Positions 26,851 to 35,166 of a DNA stretch of 64,000 bases are shown piece after piece. The stretch is from the NCBI GenBank assembly GCA_944387555.1, contig CALXFH010000007.1, positions 1-64,000 on the forward strand, given 5' to 3'. This DNA is from an uncultured Clostridia bacterium (lineage in GTDB: Bacteria > Bacillota > Clostridia > TANB77 > CAG-508). The notes below the pieces were generated by a model. The model was not told the origin of the DNA. It ran no database searches and saw nothing but the letters and a program-made list of their open reading frames with translations. Position numbers and translations under genes: made by a program. Every line of letters begins with the position of its first letter. Positions within the stretch are counted from its first letter, which is position 1.

Positions 26851-28602
26851 TTAAACCTCCATATCAAATACAATTTCAAATCTCCAATATACTAATAATA
26901 TCCATTGCTCGATATAAGTAAAATTGTCTATATTGTCTAATTTTTTTTGCTCTACGATTTCATTAATAATTTTTGATTTTCTAATTTTTTCCCAATTTTT
27001 AATACATATTTCTTTTATTTTTTCATTGTAAATACTTGGTGGTTCTGGAAAAGGATATTTTTCTCTATTTATAATTCCTTGATTAATTTTTCCTTCTGCA
27101 AACTTTCTGACTACGTATTTTTCTCTTCCATCAAAAAGTTTTAATTTACTTGAAGCTTTATAAGCTAGCTCCACAATACGATGATTATCTACAAAAGGTA
27201 CTCGACTTTCAACACTATTGGCCATAGCAATTTTATCTTCCTGCATTAACAAATCATGTAATATCGTTTTTAATGACATATCTGCATATGAATTTAAAAT
27301 ATCCTTTTTATCTAATTGTAAATTATGGTTTAAATATTTTTTTAAAGTTGGTTTAAGTATATTTTTCAGCTTCTTATTTAAACAATTTTTAAAGATCATA
27401 TTTTTTATATAATAATTTTCTATTAAAAAATCTTCATTTACATCTTTATTTATATATTTAAATATTTCCCAAGTAAATATATATCCTAGCCAAACTTCAT
27501 CTGAGCCCTGTCCACTTATAACTACAGTATATCCATCATCTTTAGCAGCTTTATAATTAAAATACATTGGAATGTATACCTTATCTATTAAAATTTCTTC
27601 TACTGAATAAGTAACCTTATCGATGTTTTGAATATTATACATGTCTTCGGTTATTAAAATATTATGTTGATCGAGCCCCTCTTCATCCTTTAAAATATTA
27701 GCGTAATTCAAATCCAAATCATTATCATAATCATAATGTATTGTATATGTGCTTAATTTTTCTTGCATATTGTCATTCAAAATTTTACAAACTAAACTGC
27801 TATCTAATCCTCCTGACAAGAAAGCCGCAACAGGTACTTTCGCTAATTTTTTCTTTTCCACAGACTTTATAAATTCTTCTGAAAAATCTTTAATTAAATC
27901 TTCTACATTATTATATTCATTAGTAAACTTTAGTTTATAATACCTATGTTTTTCCACTTCATTCTTACTATTTATTTTAATATATTGTCCTGGCTCAAGC
28001 ATATAGATATTTTTAAATAAAGTCTTTTTTGGATCCATCCATAATTTACAATTTAACGAAATTAAGACTGTTTCCAAATCAAATTTTCTTTCTATTGTAG
28101 TATCTTGAATTATACTTTTTATCTCACTTGCAAAAATCAATTTTTCATCATTTAAATAATAATATAATGGTTTTATGCCAAATCTATCTCTTATAATATA
28201 TACTTCTTTTGTCTTTTTATTAAATAAACAAATCGCATAGCATCCCTCTATTTTATTTAATGTCTCTTCAAGGCCAAAACAATGAATATACTTTATTAAG
28301 ACTTCAGTATCACCTTTTGTAGTAAATGTATATCCTTTAAGCATTAATGTCTCTTTTAATTCAATATAATTATATATTTCACCATTATATATTATAACTA
28401 AATTATCAAATTCATATGGTTGCAATGATTTATTAGATAAATCCTGTATTTTTAGTAATACATGTCCTAATCCAATATTATCATTTATATAAATCTTATT
28501 TCCATCTGGTCCCCTATGTTTTAAAACTCTAATCATGTCTTGTATTTCTTTAGCTTTTACATTTTTGTTATTTAAATTAATTTTTCCAACAATTCCACAC
28601 AT
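26851..28602 (-). CDS. asnB: asparagine synthase (glutamine-hydrolysing)-like amidotransferase
   Basis: A 583-residue enzyme. Cys2 is the glutaminase nucleophile (MCGIVG), with RHRGPDG-type motif LKHRGPDG and YNGEIYN. The synthetase half has the PP-loop SGGLDSSLV and SGQGSDEVWLGY, where housekeeping AsnB usually has GEGSDE(L/I)F. That divergence, and the neighbouring AMP ligase and kinase, suggest a dedicated amidation step in a small-molecule or surface-polymer pathway. Plain asparagine synthesis is still possible. AGAAGGAG precedes the ATG. Confidence 0.87.
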   Translation of the reverse strand: MCGIVGKINLNNKNVKAKEIQDMIRVLKHRGPDGNKIYINDNIGLGHVLLKIQDLSNKSLQPYEFDNLVIIYNGEIYNYIELKETLMLKGYTFTTKGDTEVLIKYIHCFGLEETLNKIEGCYAICLFNKKTKEVYIIRDRFGIKPLYYYLNDEKLIFASEIKSIIQDTTIERKFDLETVLISLNCKLWMDPKKTLFKNIYMLEPGQYIKINSKNEVEKHRYYKLKFTNEYNNVEDLIKDFSEEFIKSVEKKKLAKVPVAAFLSGGLDSSLVCKILNDNMQEKLSTYTIHYDYDNDLDLNYANILKDEEGLDQHNILITEDMYNIQNIDKVTYSVEEILIDKVYIPMYFNYKAAKDDGYTVVISGQGSDEVWLGYIFTWEIFKYINKDVNEDFLIENYYIKNMIFKNCLNKKLKNILKPTLKKYLNHNLQLDKKDILNSYADMSLKTILHDLLMQEDKIAMANSVESRVPFVDNHRIVELAYKASSKLKLFDGREKYVVRKFAEGKINQGIINREKYPFPEPPSIYNEKIKEICIKNWEKIRKSKIINEIVEQKKLDNIDNFTYIEQWILLVYWRFEIVFDMEV

Positions 28603-28664
28603 TATTTGCTCCTTCTATTCAATAAACTATTTTTTCATTCAATACTTCTTATTGTATATTTTTT

Positions 28665-28708
28665 ATATGGCACTTACTAAATATAATTATATTTAGTAAG
28701 TGCCATAT
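28665..28708. repeat. 44-bp perfect palindrome between PHP gene and asnB-like gene
   Basis: ATATGGCACTTACTAAATAT and its exact complement meet at the centre near 28686, with no mismatch over 22 bp each side. On the minus strand it would form a very stable hairpin two bases after the PHP stop codon. No T run follows in that direction, so it may be an attenuator, an RNA-processing site or an operator. It is not a textbook terminator. Confidence 0.9.
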
Positions 28709-28710
28709 TC

Positions 28711-29538
28711 TTAAATTTTCAAATTCACACAAATTTCGCATTCTTTTTCATAAGATAATTCAATTCCCGGATTATAATTATCCTCTGGAGAATGCCAGTC
28801 ACTTCCAGCAGTAACAAATAGTCCATTTTTCAAAGCTATAGATTGATAAAAACTTTTTTGAGTTTCAGAACTCATCAAATAAAATGCTTCTATTCCTTGT
28901 AATCCATATAATTTCATTTTAGATATAAACGTTTCTATTTCATCATCAGTCATATGTATCCTACAAGGATGTGCTAAAACTGGTATTCCTCCAGACTTTA
29001 AAATCATATCAATTATAAATTCAACCGTATAATGATTTCTATTAATATAATACTTTGAAGATGGTAATAAAAATGCTCTCTTTGCTTCTTCAAAAGTACT
29101 TGCATATCCTTTTTTCACAAGGCCTGCAGCAATATGTGATGTTGTCAAATGTATTCCTGGAGTTAGAGAATTGATTTCATCAAATGAAATAGACATTCCT
29201 ATACTATTAAACAGTTCAATATAATCATATATCAAATTTATCCGCTCTGCTCTTAATTTAATAAGATACTTTTCTATTTCTTCTAACTTAGAAAAATTAT
29301 AACCTAGAATATGAACATATTGTTCATTTTCTATATCATAATATGCTTCAAATTCCACACCTGCAATAAATCTAAGTTTTAGCTCTTCTGCTATTTTTTC
29401 AGCTTCGCTTATACCTAAAATCGAATCGTGGTCCGTTATAGCAAATGAAGTTACTCCAATTTTCTTTAGCAACCGTATTAATTCAAATGGCGTATAGCTT
29501 CCATCTGAATAAAGTGTGTGCAAATGAAAATCAATCAT
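28711..29538 (-). CDS. PHP domain phosphoesterase
   Basis: A metal-dependent phosphoesterase of about 275 residues. PHP motifs are FHLHTLYSDGS (HxH), ITDHDS, AHPCRIH and GSDWH, all expected metal ligands. The nearest known type is TrpH/YciV (RNase AM), a 3',5'-nucleotide phosphatase. Histidinol phosphatase is another option. I place the start at the ATG at 29538, after GGAGG. It leads the operon with the asparagine-synthase-like enzyme, AMP ligase and kinase-like protein, from promoter TTGACA-17-TATTTT. Confidence 0.88.
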   Translation of the reverse strand: MIDFHLHTLYSDGSYTPFELIRLLKKIGVTSFAITDHDSILGISEAEKIAEELKLRFIAGVEFEAYYDIENEQYVHILGYNFSKLEEIEKYLIKLRAERINLIYDYIELFNSIGMSISFDEINSLTPGIHLTTSHIAAGLVKKGYASTFEEAKRAFLLPSSKYYINRNHYTVEFIIDMILKSGGIPVLAHPCRIHMTDDEIETFISKMKLYGLQGIEAFYLMSSETQKSFYQSIALKNGLFVTAGSDWHSPEDNYNPGIELSYEKECEICVNLKI

Positions 29539-29584
29539 TTTGTATACCTCCAAATGATAAAAAAGTACACTTACAATTTACATA

Positions 29585-29613
29585 AAAATATCATGTTTTT
29601 CATAATTTGTCAA
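29585..29613 (-). promoter_or_regulatory. promoter of the PHP-asnB-ligase-kinase operon
   Basis: TTGACA (29608-29613), 17 bases, TATTTT (29585-29590). It lies downstream of the small RNA terminator, so the operon and the RNA are separate units. Confidence 0.75.
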
Positions 29614-29649
29614 CCATTTTTTTCCAATTTAATTTTTTATTTTTGTAAA

Positions 29650-29733
29650 ATAAAAAAACACATCTATCTTGACTAGAAGATGTGTTTTTAACATATAACC
29701 AGGCAAACCACGTTTGTGGTTTCTCCATTTCCT
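29650..29733 (-). ncRNA. candidate small RNA, about 84 nt
   Basis: A complete stand-alone transcription unit. It has a perfect consensus promoter, a hairpin AAACCAC-AAACG-TGGTTT, and an intrinsic terminator (AAAACACATCT / AGATGTGTTTT, then TTTTTTATTTT). No ribosome binding site of quality precedes the short open frame inside it. I cannot assign a known family. The rest of the 323-bp gap 29554-29876 holds the PHP operon promoter and the ABC terminator. Its target could be the adjacent operon or distant mRNAs. Confidence 0.65.
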
Positions 29734-29739
29734 ATAACT

Positions 29740-29768
29740 ATTATACACAGATTTAGCAGAAATGTCAA
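29740..29768 (-). promoter_or_regulatory. consensus promoter of the small RNA
   Basis: TTGACA (29763-29768), 17 bases, TATAAT (29740-29745). It matches the consensus at every position, and the start point would be near 29733. Confidence 0.88.
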
Positions 29769-29833
29769 ATATTTTATATATAACTCTATTTTCTCTAAAT
29801 TTAATACATTTTTAAAATCATTACTTATTATCT

Positions 29834-29872
29834 AGAAAGAGAAGTTTTCTAAATTAGAAAGCTTCTCTTTCT
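29834..29872 (-). terminator. terminator of the ABC exporter operon
   Basis: An 11-bp stem AGAAAGAGAAG / CTTCTCTTTCT just after the stop codon of the second ABC gene. The T run is weak. Confidence 0.7.
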
Positions 29873-29876
29873 TATT

Positions 29877-31757
29877 TTAATCTATTTCAATTTTTCCTGT
29901 ATATAATCCATAGTACATTCCATGTTTCTTTATTAAGTCATCATGTTTACCACGTTCCATAATAATTCCATGGTCTAGCACCATAATTAAATCAGAGTTT
30001 TTAATTGTTGATAATCTGTGTGCTATAACAAAAACTGTTCTTCCTTTCATTAACTCATCCATACCATCTTGAACTACTTTCTCAGTTCTTGTATCAATTG
30101 AAGATGTTGCTTCATCTAGTATTAATACTGGTGGGTTATTTAAGGCTGCTCTTGCAATTGAAAGTAATTGTCTTTGTCCTTGTGATAATCCTTCTCCGCT
30201 TCCATCAATCATTGTATCATATCCATGTGGTAAATGTTTTATAAATCTATCAGCATTAGAAAGTTTTGCTGCCTCATATACTTCCTCATCTGTTGCATTT
30301 AATTTACCATAACGAATGTTTTCTCTAATTGTTCCAGTAAATAGATTTGTATCTTGTAAAACCATTCCTAAAGATCTTCTTAAGTCTTGTTTTTTAATTT
30401 TCTTAATGTTTATTCCATCATAACGAATTTTTCCACCTTGAATATCATAGAAACGATTTATTAAGTTTGTAATAGTTGTTTTTCCTGCACCTGTTGCACC
30501 TACAAATGATACTTTTTCTCCTGCATTTGCAACTAATGATATATCATGTAAAACTTCCTTTTTAGGCTCATAACCAAATTTAACATGCTCAAACTCAACA
30601 TCACCACGAAGTTTTGTATATGTTACACTTCCATCATGATGTGGATGTTTCCAAGCCCACATTCCTGTTCTTTCTTCAACTTCAACTATTTTTCCATTTT
30701 CTTCTTTACAATTTACTAAAGTTACATATCCATTATCTTTTTCTGATTCTTCATCTATTAAAGCAAATATTCTTTCAGCTCCAGCTAGTGCCATAATAAT
30801 TGAATTCATTTGTTGTGATACTTGACCTAGTGGGTTTGTGAATGCTTTTATATATTGTAAAAACGCTGCAATACTTCCTATTGTTAAAATACCATTTACT
30901 GCAAGTACTCCACCAATTACTGCAATTAATACATATCCTAAGTTACCTATATTTGCAATACAAGGCATTAATGTATTTGCATAGCTATTTGCTTTTGTCA
31001 TACTGTCGCATAAAGCTTCGTTTAACTCATCAAATCTTTCTTTGTTTTCTTCTTCATGGCAGAATACTTTTACAACTTTTTGACCTGCCATCATTTCTTC
31101 TATATAACCATTTACAATACTTAAGTTCTTTTGTTGAGCTATGAAGTTCTTAGAACTCCTTGATGCAAAGAACCTAGCTACAGCTACCATAATGGCCACC
31201 ATAACTAAAACTACTAATGTTAAATAGATATCTGTTGCAAACATTGCAATTAAAACTGCTATCATTGATATTGCACAAGAAAATACTTGTGGAATACTTT
31301 GTGAAATACATTGTCTTAATGTATCAACATCGTTTGTATAAGTACTCATTGTTTCACCATGTGGATGGCTATCAAAATATCTTATTGGTAATGTTTGCAT
31401 GTGAACAAACATTTCTTTTCTTATATTATGTAGTATTCCTTGTGATATATTTATCATTAATCTATTATAAAGGTATGTGCTAATAACACCAATTAAATAT
31501 AAAACTCCCATAGCAACTATTGCATTAAATAAAGAAGAGTAATCAGGATTGCTATTTCCCATAAGTGGTACTATAAAATCATCTATTAAGTATTTTAAGA
31601 ATTGAACACCTAAAACACTTACTAAGGCACTAATTATTATACTAATACATACAATTACAAATTGTACTTTATATGTCCCTGTTACATACTTTAATAATCT
31701 TTTTACTGTTTTAAAAGTATTCTTATTCTTGTTCTTCTTGTTTTCCTTCTCCATCAT
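29877..31757 (-). CDS. heterodimeric ABC exporter, second subunit (fused permease-ATPase)
   Basis: A type IV ABC half-transporter of about 626 residues. Six membrane helices (to about 330) are followed by an ATPase with Walker A GATGAGKTT, signature LSQGQRQLLS, and Walker B VLILDEATSSID. A roughly 35-residue Glu/Lys/Trp-containing insert lies between the domains (MWAWKHPHHDG region). I place the start at the ATG at 31757, after GGAGAGGAAG; it overlaps the first subunit by 35 bp. The consensus catalytic Glu is kept. The partner has VSGGQKQR and Asp after Walker B, so this is the canonical site subunit. Likely a multidrug or peptide exporter. Confidence 0.9.
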   Translation of the reverse strand: MMEKENKKNKNKNTFKTVKRLLKYVTGTYKVQFVIVCISIIISALVSVLGVQFLKYLIDDFIVPLMGNSNPDYSSLFNAIVAMGVLYLIGVISTYLYNRLMINISQGILHNIRKEMFVHMQTLPIRYFDSHPHGETMSTYTNDVDTLRQCISQSIPQVFSCAISMIAVLIAMFATDIYLTLVVLVMVAIMVAVARFFASRSSKNFIAQQKNLSIVNGYIEEMMAGQKVVKVFCHEEENKERFDELNEALCDSMTKANSYANTLMPCIANIGNLGYVLIAVIGGVLAVNGILTIGSIAAFLQYIKAFTNPLGQVSQQMNSIIMALAGAERIFALIDEESEKDNGYVTLVNCKEENGKIVEVEERTGMWAWKHPHHDGSVTYTKLRGDVEFEHVKFGYEPKKEVLHDISLVANAGEKVSFVGATGAGKTTITNLINRFYDIQGGKIRYDGINIKKIKKQDLRRSLGMVLQDTNLFTGTIRENIRYGKLNATDEEVYEAAKLSNADRFIKHLPHGYDTMIDGSGEGLSQGQRQLLSIARAALNNPPVLILDEATSSIDTRTEKVVQDGMDELMKGRTVFVIAHRLSTIKNSDLIMVLDHGIIMERGKHDDLIKKHGMYYGLYTGKIEID

Positions 31758-33486
31758 CTTCCTCTCCTTTCTTTTGAGACTCATATACCTCTTGGTATAT
31801 TGCATTTGTTTTTAATAATTCTTCTGATGTTCCTATTCCGTTTATTTTTCCATCATCTAGTACTATTATTCTATCTGCATCTTCTACTGATGTTATTCTT
31901 TGTGCGATTATTATTTTTGTTGTATTTGGTATTTCTTCTCTAAATGCTTTTCTAATTAAAGCATCTGTTTTTGTATCAACAGCACTTGTTGAATCATCTA
32001 ATATTAATATTTTTGGTTTCTTAAGTAATGCACGTGCAATACAAAGTCTTTGTTTTTGTCCTCCTGATACATTAGTTCCACCTTGGTCTAATACTGTATC
32101 ATATTTATCTGGGAATTCTTGGATAAATTGATCTGCTTGTGCTAGTTTACAAACTCTAACTAACTCTTCATCTGAAGCATCTTTATTTCCCCATCTTAAA
32201 TTTTCTTTTATTGTTCCAGAGAACAATACATTTTTTTGTAATACTACTGCAACCTCATTTCTTAAAGTTTCTATATCATAGTCTCTTACATCTACTCCAC
32301 CAACTTTAATAGAACCTTTAGTTACATCATAAAGTCTTGGAATTAAGTTTACTATTGTTGACTTAGAACTTCCTGTTGCTCCTATTATTCCTATTGTTTC
32401 TCCGGATTTAATGTCTATATTAATATCTTCTAAAGGTAATTCATCTTCTGCTTTTGCATCATCATATTGGAATGATACATGGTCAAATATAATAGAACCA
32501 TCTTTTACCTCTTTTATAGGATTTTCATTATTATGTATTGTACTTTCTTCATCTAATACTTCTACAATTCTTTTTGCTGATGACTCGGCAATAATTATCA
32601 TTACAAATACCATTGAAATCATCATTAAGCTAGAAAGTATTTGCCAAGCATAAGTTATTATACTTGATAATTCACCTGTTTGCATTGAGCCACCTACTAT
32701 TAACTTAGCACCAAGCCAAGATAATAATAATATACAAGTATATATTGCAAGTTGCATTGCGGGTGAGTTAAACGCTACTATTTTTTCTGCTGTTTTAAAT
32801 AGTTTGTATACTTCATCATTTACATTTCCAAATTTTTTCTCTTCATGTTCTTCTCTGTTATATGCTTTTACTACTCTAATTGCATTTAAGTTTTCTCCAA
32901 CAACTCTATTTAAACTATCATATTTTTTAAATACTTTTTCAAAATATGGATGTGCTTTGATTGCAATAAAGAATAACACTACTGCTAATATTGGCATAAC
33001 AACTACAAATATCCATGCTAACTCACTATTTATGCTAAATGCCATAACTAGAGCAAATATAAGCATTATAGGTGCTCTAACTAAAATTCTTATTATCATC
33101 TGGAATGCTTGTTGTACGTTTGTTACATCTGTCGTAAGTCTTGTTACTAAACTTGATGTTGAAAATTTATCTATGTTTGTAAAAGAATAATTTTGTATGT
33201 TATAAAACATTCCTTGTCTTAGATTTTTTGCAAAACCTGCTGATGCTTTTGCTGCATATCTTCCTGATAGCATACCAAATGTTAATGATAAAAAGGCTGA
33301 AACAACTAGAATGGCTCCTATTTTAAATATATAATTTAAATCACTATTTTCTATACCAACATCTATTATTCTTGCCATTAGGTATGGTATTAAAACTTCC
33401 ATGATAACTTCAAAAACAACAAAAATAGGTGTTAATATTGAGTCTTTTTTATACTGTTTTATATATTTTGCTAATTTCTTTATCAT
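31723..33486 (-). CDS. heterodimeric ABC exporter, first subunit (degenerate site)
   Basis: A 587-residue fused permease-ATPase. Six helices come first, then Walker A GATGSSKST with Ser in place of the usual Gly, signature VSGGQKQRL, and Walker B ILILDDSTSAVD. Asp replaces the catalytic Glu, which is typical of the degenerate partner in BmrCD- or TM287/288-like heterodimers. It begins 5 bp after the marR stop and ends inside the next gene, forming one operon marR-ABC-ABC. A Glu/Gly-rich tail closes the protein. Confidence 0.9.
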   Translation of the reverse strand: MIKKLAKYIKQYKKDSILTPIFVVFEVIMEVLIPYLMARIIDVGIENSDLNYIFKIGAILVVSAFLSLTFGMLSGRYAAKASAGFAKNLRQGMFYNIQNYSFTNIDKFSTSSLVTRLTTDVTNVQQAFQMIIRILVRAPIMLIFALVMAFSINSELAWIFVVVMPILAVVLFFIAIKAHPYFEKVFKKYDSLNRVVGENLNAIRVVKAYNREEHEEKKFGNVNDEVYKLFKTAEKIVAFNSPAMQLAIYTCILLLSWLGAKLIVGGSMQTGELSSIITYAWQILSSLMMISMVFVMIIIAESSAKRIVEVLDEESTIHNNENPIKEVKDGSIIFDHVSFQYDDAKAEDELPLEDINIDIKSGETIGIIGATGSSKSTIVNLIPRLYDVTKGSIKVGGVDVRDYDIETLRNEVAVVLQKNVLFSGTIKENLRWGNKDASDEELVRVCKLAQADQFIQEFPDKYDTVLDQGGTNVSGGQKQRLCIARALLKKPKILILDDSTSAVDTKTDALIRKAFREEIPNTTKIIIAQRITSVEDADRIIVLDDGKINGIGTSEELLKTNAIYQEVYESQKKGEEDDGEGKQEEQE

Positions 33487-33491
33487 TTTTC

Positions 33492-33929
33492 TTATCCTCT
33501 CCTTTTCTCTAAATTTATTGACATCTTCTTTGTCAATTCTTTGTACATTTTAATTTCTTCTTTCGTTATCCCTTCTGTTGCCTGTCTTTCTACTTTTTCT
33601 ATGCCTTTTTCAAGTTCTTTTCTTAATTCTAAAGCCTTTTCTGTTAATACTATTCTTCTTAGTCTTGCATCGTTACCTACTGTTTCTCTTTTTATCAACC
33701 CATTTTTTTCCATGTTTTGGAGCATTCCTGCTATGCTTGCTCTTCTTATGTCAAAATTCTTTTCAATGTCTTTTGCAAAAACATCTTTTTTTCTAGACTC
33801 TTCATAGATAAAACCAATCATCGCAGATTGAACACCTGTTATTCCATATTTTGCAAGTCTAAAATCCATCTCCCTTTTTAATTGTCTAGATAATATGTGT
33901 ACACCTTTTCCTAAAGTATTATCACACAT
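33492..33929 (-). CDS. MarR family transcriptional regulator
   Basis: A winged-helix regulator of about 145 residues. The recognition region is FDIRRASIAGMLQNMEKNGLIKRE and the wing is NDARLRRIVLT. The ATG at 33929 follows GAGGTG; a GTG further up overlaps that site. It likely represses itself and the downstream ABC exporter through the palindrome just upstream. A ligand that is also exported would be the normal inducer. Confidence 0.92.
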   Translation of the reverse strand: MCDNTLGKGVHILSRQLKREMDFRLAKYGITGVQSAMIGFIYEESRKKDVFAKDIEKNFDIRRASIAGMLQNMEKNGLIKRETVGNDARLRRIVLTEKALELRKELEKGIEKVERQATEGITKEEIKMYKELTKKMSINLEKRRG

Positions 33930-33946
33930 AAGTTTCACCTCACAAA

Positions 33947-34007
33947 ATAAATAATTGTTAGGTAGCTAACAATTATTTATTCTAAAACTTATTTTTTTAT
34001 TTGTCAA
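33947..34007 (-). promoter_or_regulatory. promoter and MarR operator
   Basis: TTGACA (34002-34007), 17 bases, TAGAAT (33979-33984). A perfect palindrome with 15-bp arms (ATAAATAATTGTTAG and complement, 33947-33961 and 33966-33980, GTAG centre) covers the transcription start. Repressor bound there would block initiation. The -35 overlaps the end of alr. Confidence 0.88.
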
Positions 34008-35103
34008 GAGAATTTATAAATTTTCTTGGAACTCTTTTTCCTATTGTACTTAATATCTCATAATTAATTGTATCACATTTTTTTGCAACATCTTCTAAAG
34101 TAATATTTTTATTATCCCAGATATAAACATCATCTCCAGTACTAACATTCTCTATGTCTGTTACATCTACCATAAAGCTATCCATACATATGCTTCCTAT
34201 AATAGGTACTTTTTTATTATTTATTACAACTTCTCCTACATTTGACAAAACTCTTCTTAGCCCATCTGCATAACCTATTGGTACAGTTGCTATTTTAGAT
34301 TTTCTTTTGCTTATAAATCTTCTTCCATAACTAATACTTACATCTTTTTCTACTTCTTTTAAAAAGGTTATTTTTGATTTTAAAGTAGCTACAGGTTTTA
34401 AATCTATTTTTTCTTTTACACCAATTCCAGATTCATAACCATACATTATTATTCCAGGTCTTACTAAATTATGCTGATATTTACTAAAATTTATTATTCC
34501 ATTTGAAGCTAAACTATGCACATATTTTATATCAAAATTATCTTTTACTTTTTCTACTGCTTTTTCAAACCTTTCTAATTGCATCTTAGTATATTCAAAA
34601 TCCTCATCCGCTGAAGATAAGTGTGTATATACTCCTTCTACTTTTATATTTGGATTTTCTTTTAACATATTTATAAAATTATTTAAATCTTTTAATTCTA
34701 CCCCTGTTCTTCCCATTCCTGTTTCTATTTCTATATGAATACGTAATTTAGAATTTTTCCTTTTTGCTTCTTCTAAAAACTCTTCAGAACAAATTCCAAC
34801 AACTAGATTATTTTTTTCTATTTTTTCTATTTCGCTTATATATGGCTGATTAAGAACAAAAATGTCTTTTTTATATCCTAAATTTCTAAGTTCTATTCCT
34901 TCATCTACAATTGCTACTGCTACTATATCAAAATCATTTATTATATCTAACCTTGTATTTATATAAGTTCCATATCCTTCTGCTTTTATTACTGGCATAA
35001 TAGTAGTTTCTGGTTTTAAGAACTTTCTTATTTGCTCTATATTATATTTAAAATTATCTAAATTGACCTCCAAAACAGTTGGTCTTGTTATATCTTCAAA
35101 CAT
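33997..35103 (-). CDS. alr: alanine racemase
   Basis: A PLP enzyme making D-alanine for peptidoglycan, 368 residues. The PLP Lys is in MPVIKAEGYG (near Lys 40) and the second-site Tyr in SYGRRF. GYADGLRR and the C-terminal GSICMDSFMVD confirm the family. The Lys context (AEGYG, not ADAYGHG) is slightly divergent but the catalytic residues are present. AAGGAG precedes the ATG. Confidence 0.95.
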   Translation of the reverse strand: MFEDITRPTVLEVNLDNFKYNIEQIRKFLKPETTIMPVIKAEGYGTYINTRLDIINDFDIVAVAIVDEGIELRNLGYKKDIFVLNQPYISEIEKIEKNNLVVGICSEEFLEEAKRKNSKLRIHIEIETGMGRTGVELKDLNNFINMLKENPNIKVEGVYTHLSSADEDFEYTKMQLERFEKAVEKVKDNFDIKYVHSLASNGIINFSKYQHNLVRPGIIMYGYESGIGVKEKIDLKPVATLKSKITFLKEVEKDVSISYGRRFISKRKSKIATVPIGYADGLRRVLSNVGEVVINNKKVPIIGSICMDSFMVDVTDIENVSTGDDVYIWDNKNITLEDVAKKCDTINYEILSTIGKRVPRKFINSLDK

Positions 35104-35123
35104 AAAATTTCTCCTTTAGTTTT

Positions 35124-35155
35124 AAAAAAGCCCTTGAAAATTCAAGAACTTTTTT
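35124..35155 (-). terminator. terminator after the GGGtGRT gene
   Basis: AAAAAG-CC-CTTGAA pairs with TTCAAG-AA-CTTTTT across a short loop. T6 follows on the minus strand. Confidence 0.75.
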
Positions 35156-35166
35156 AATTATATATT

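Noticed and set aside
29600..29731. Short open frame MEKPQTWFAWL... inside the candidate small RNA
   Set aside because: It has only a weak ribosome binding site and would read through the terminator into the next promoter. An RNA gene explains the region better.
29695..29735. Resemblance of AGGCAAACC on the plus strand to a c-di-GMP riboswitch core
   Set aside because: The rest of the aptamer, including the GNRA tetraloop receptor and the second stem, is missing, and the promoter points the other way.
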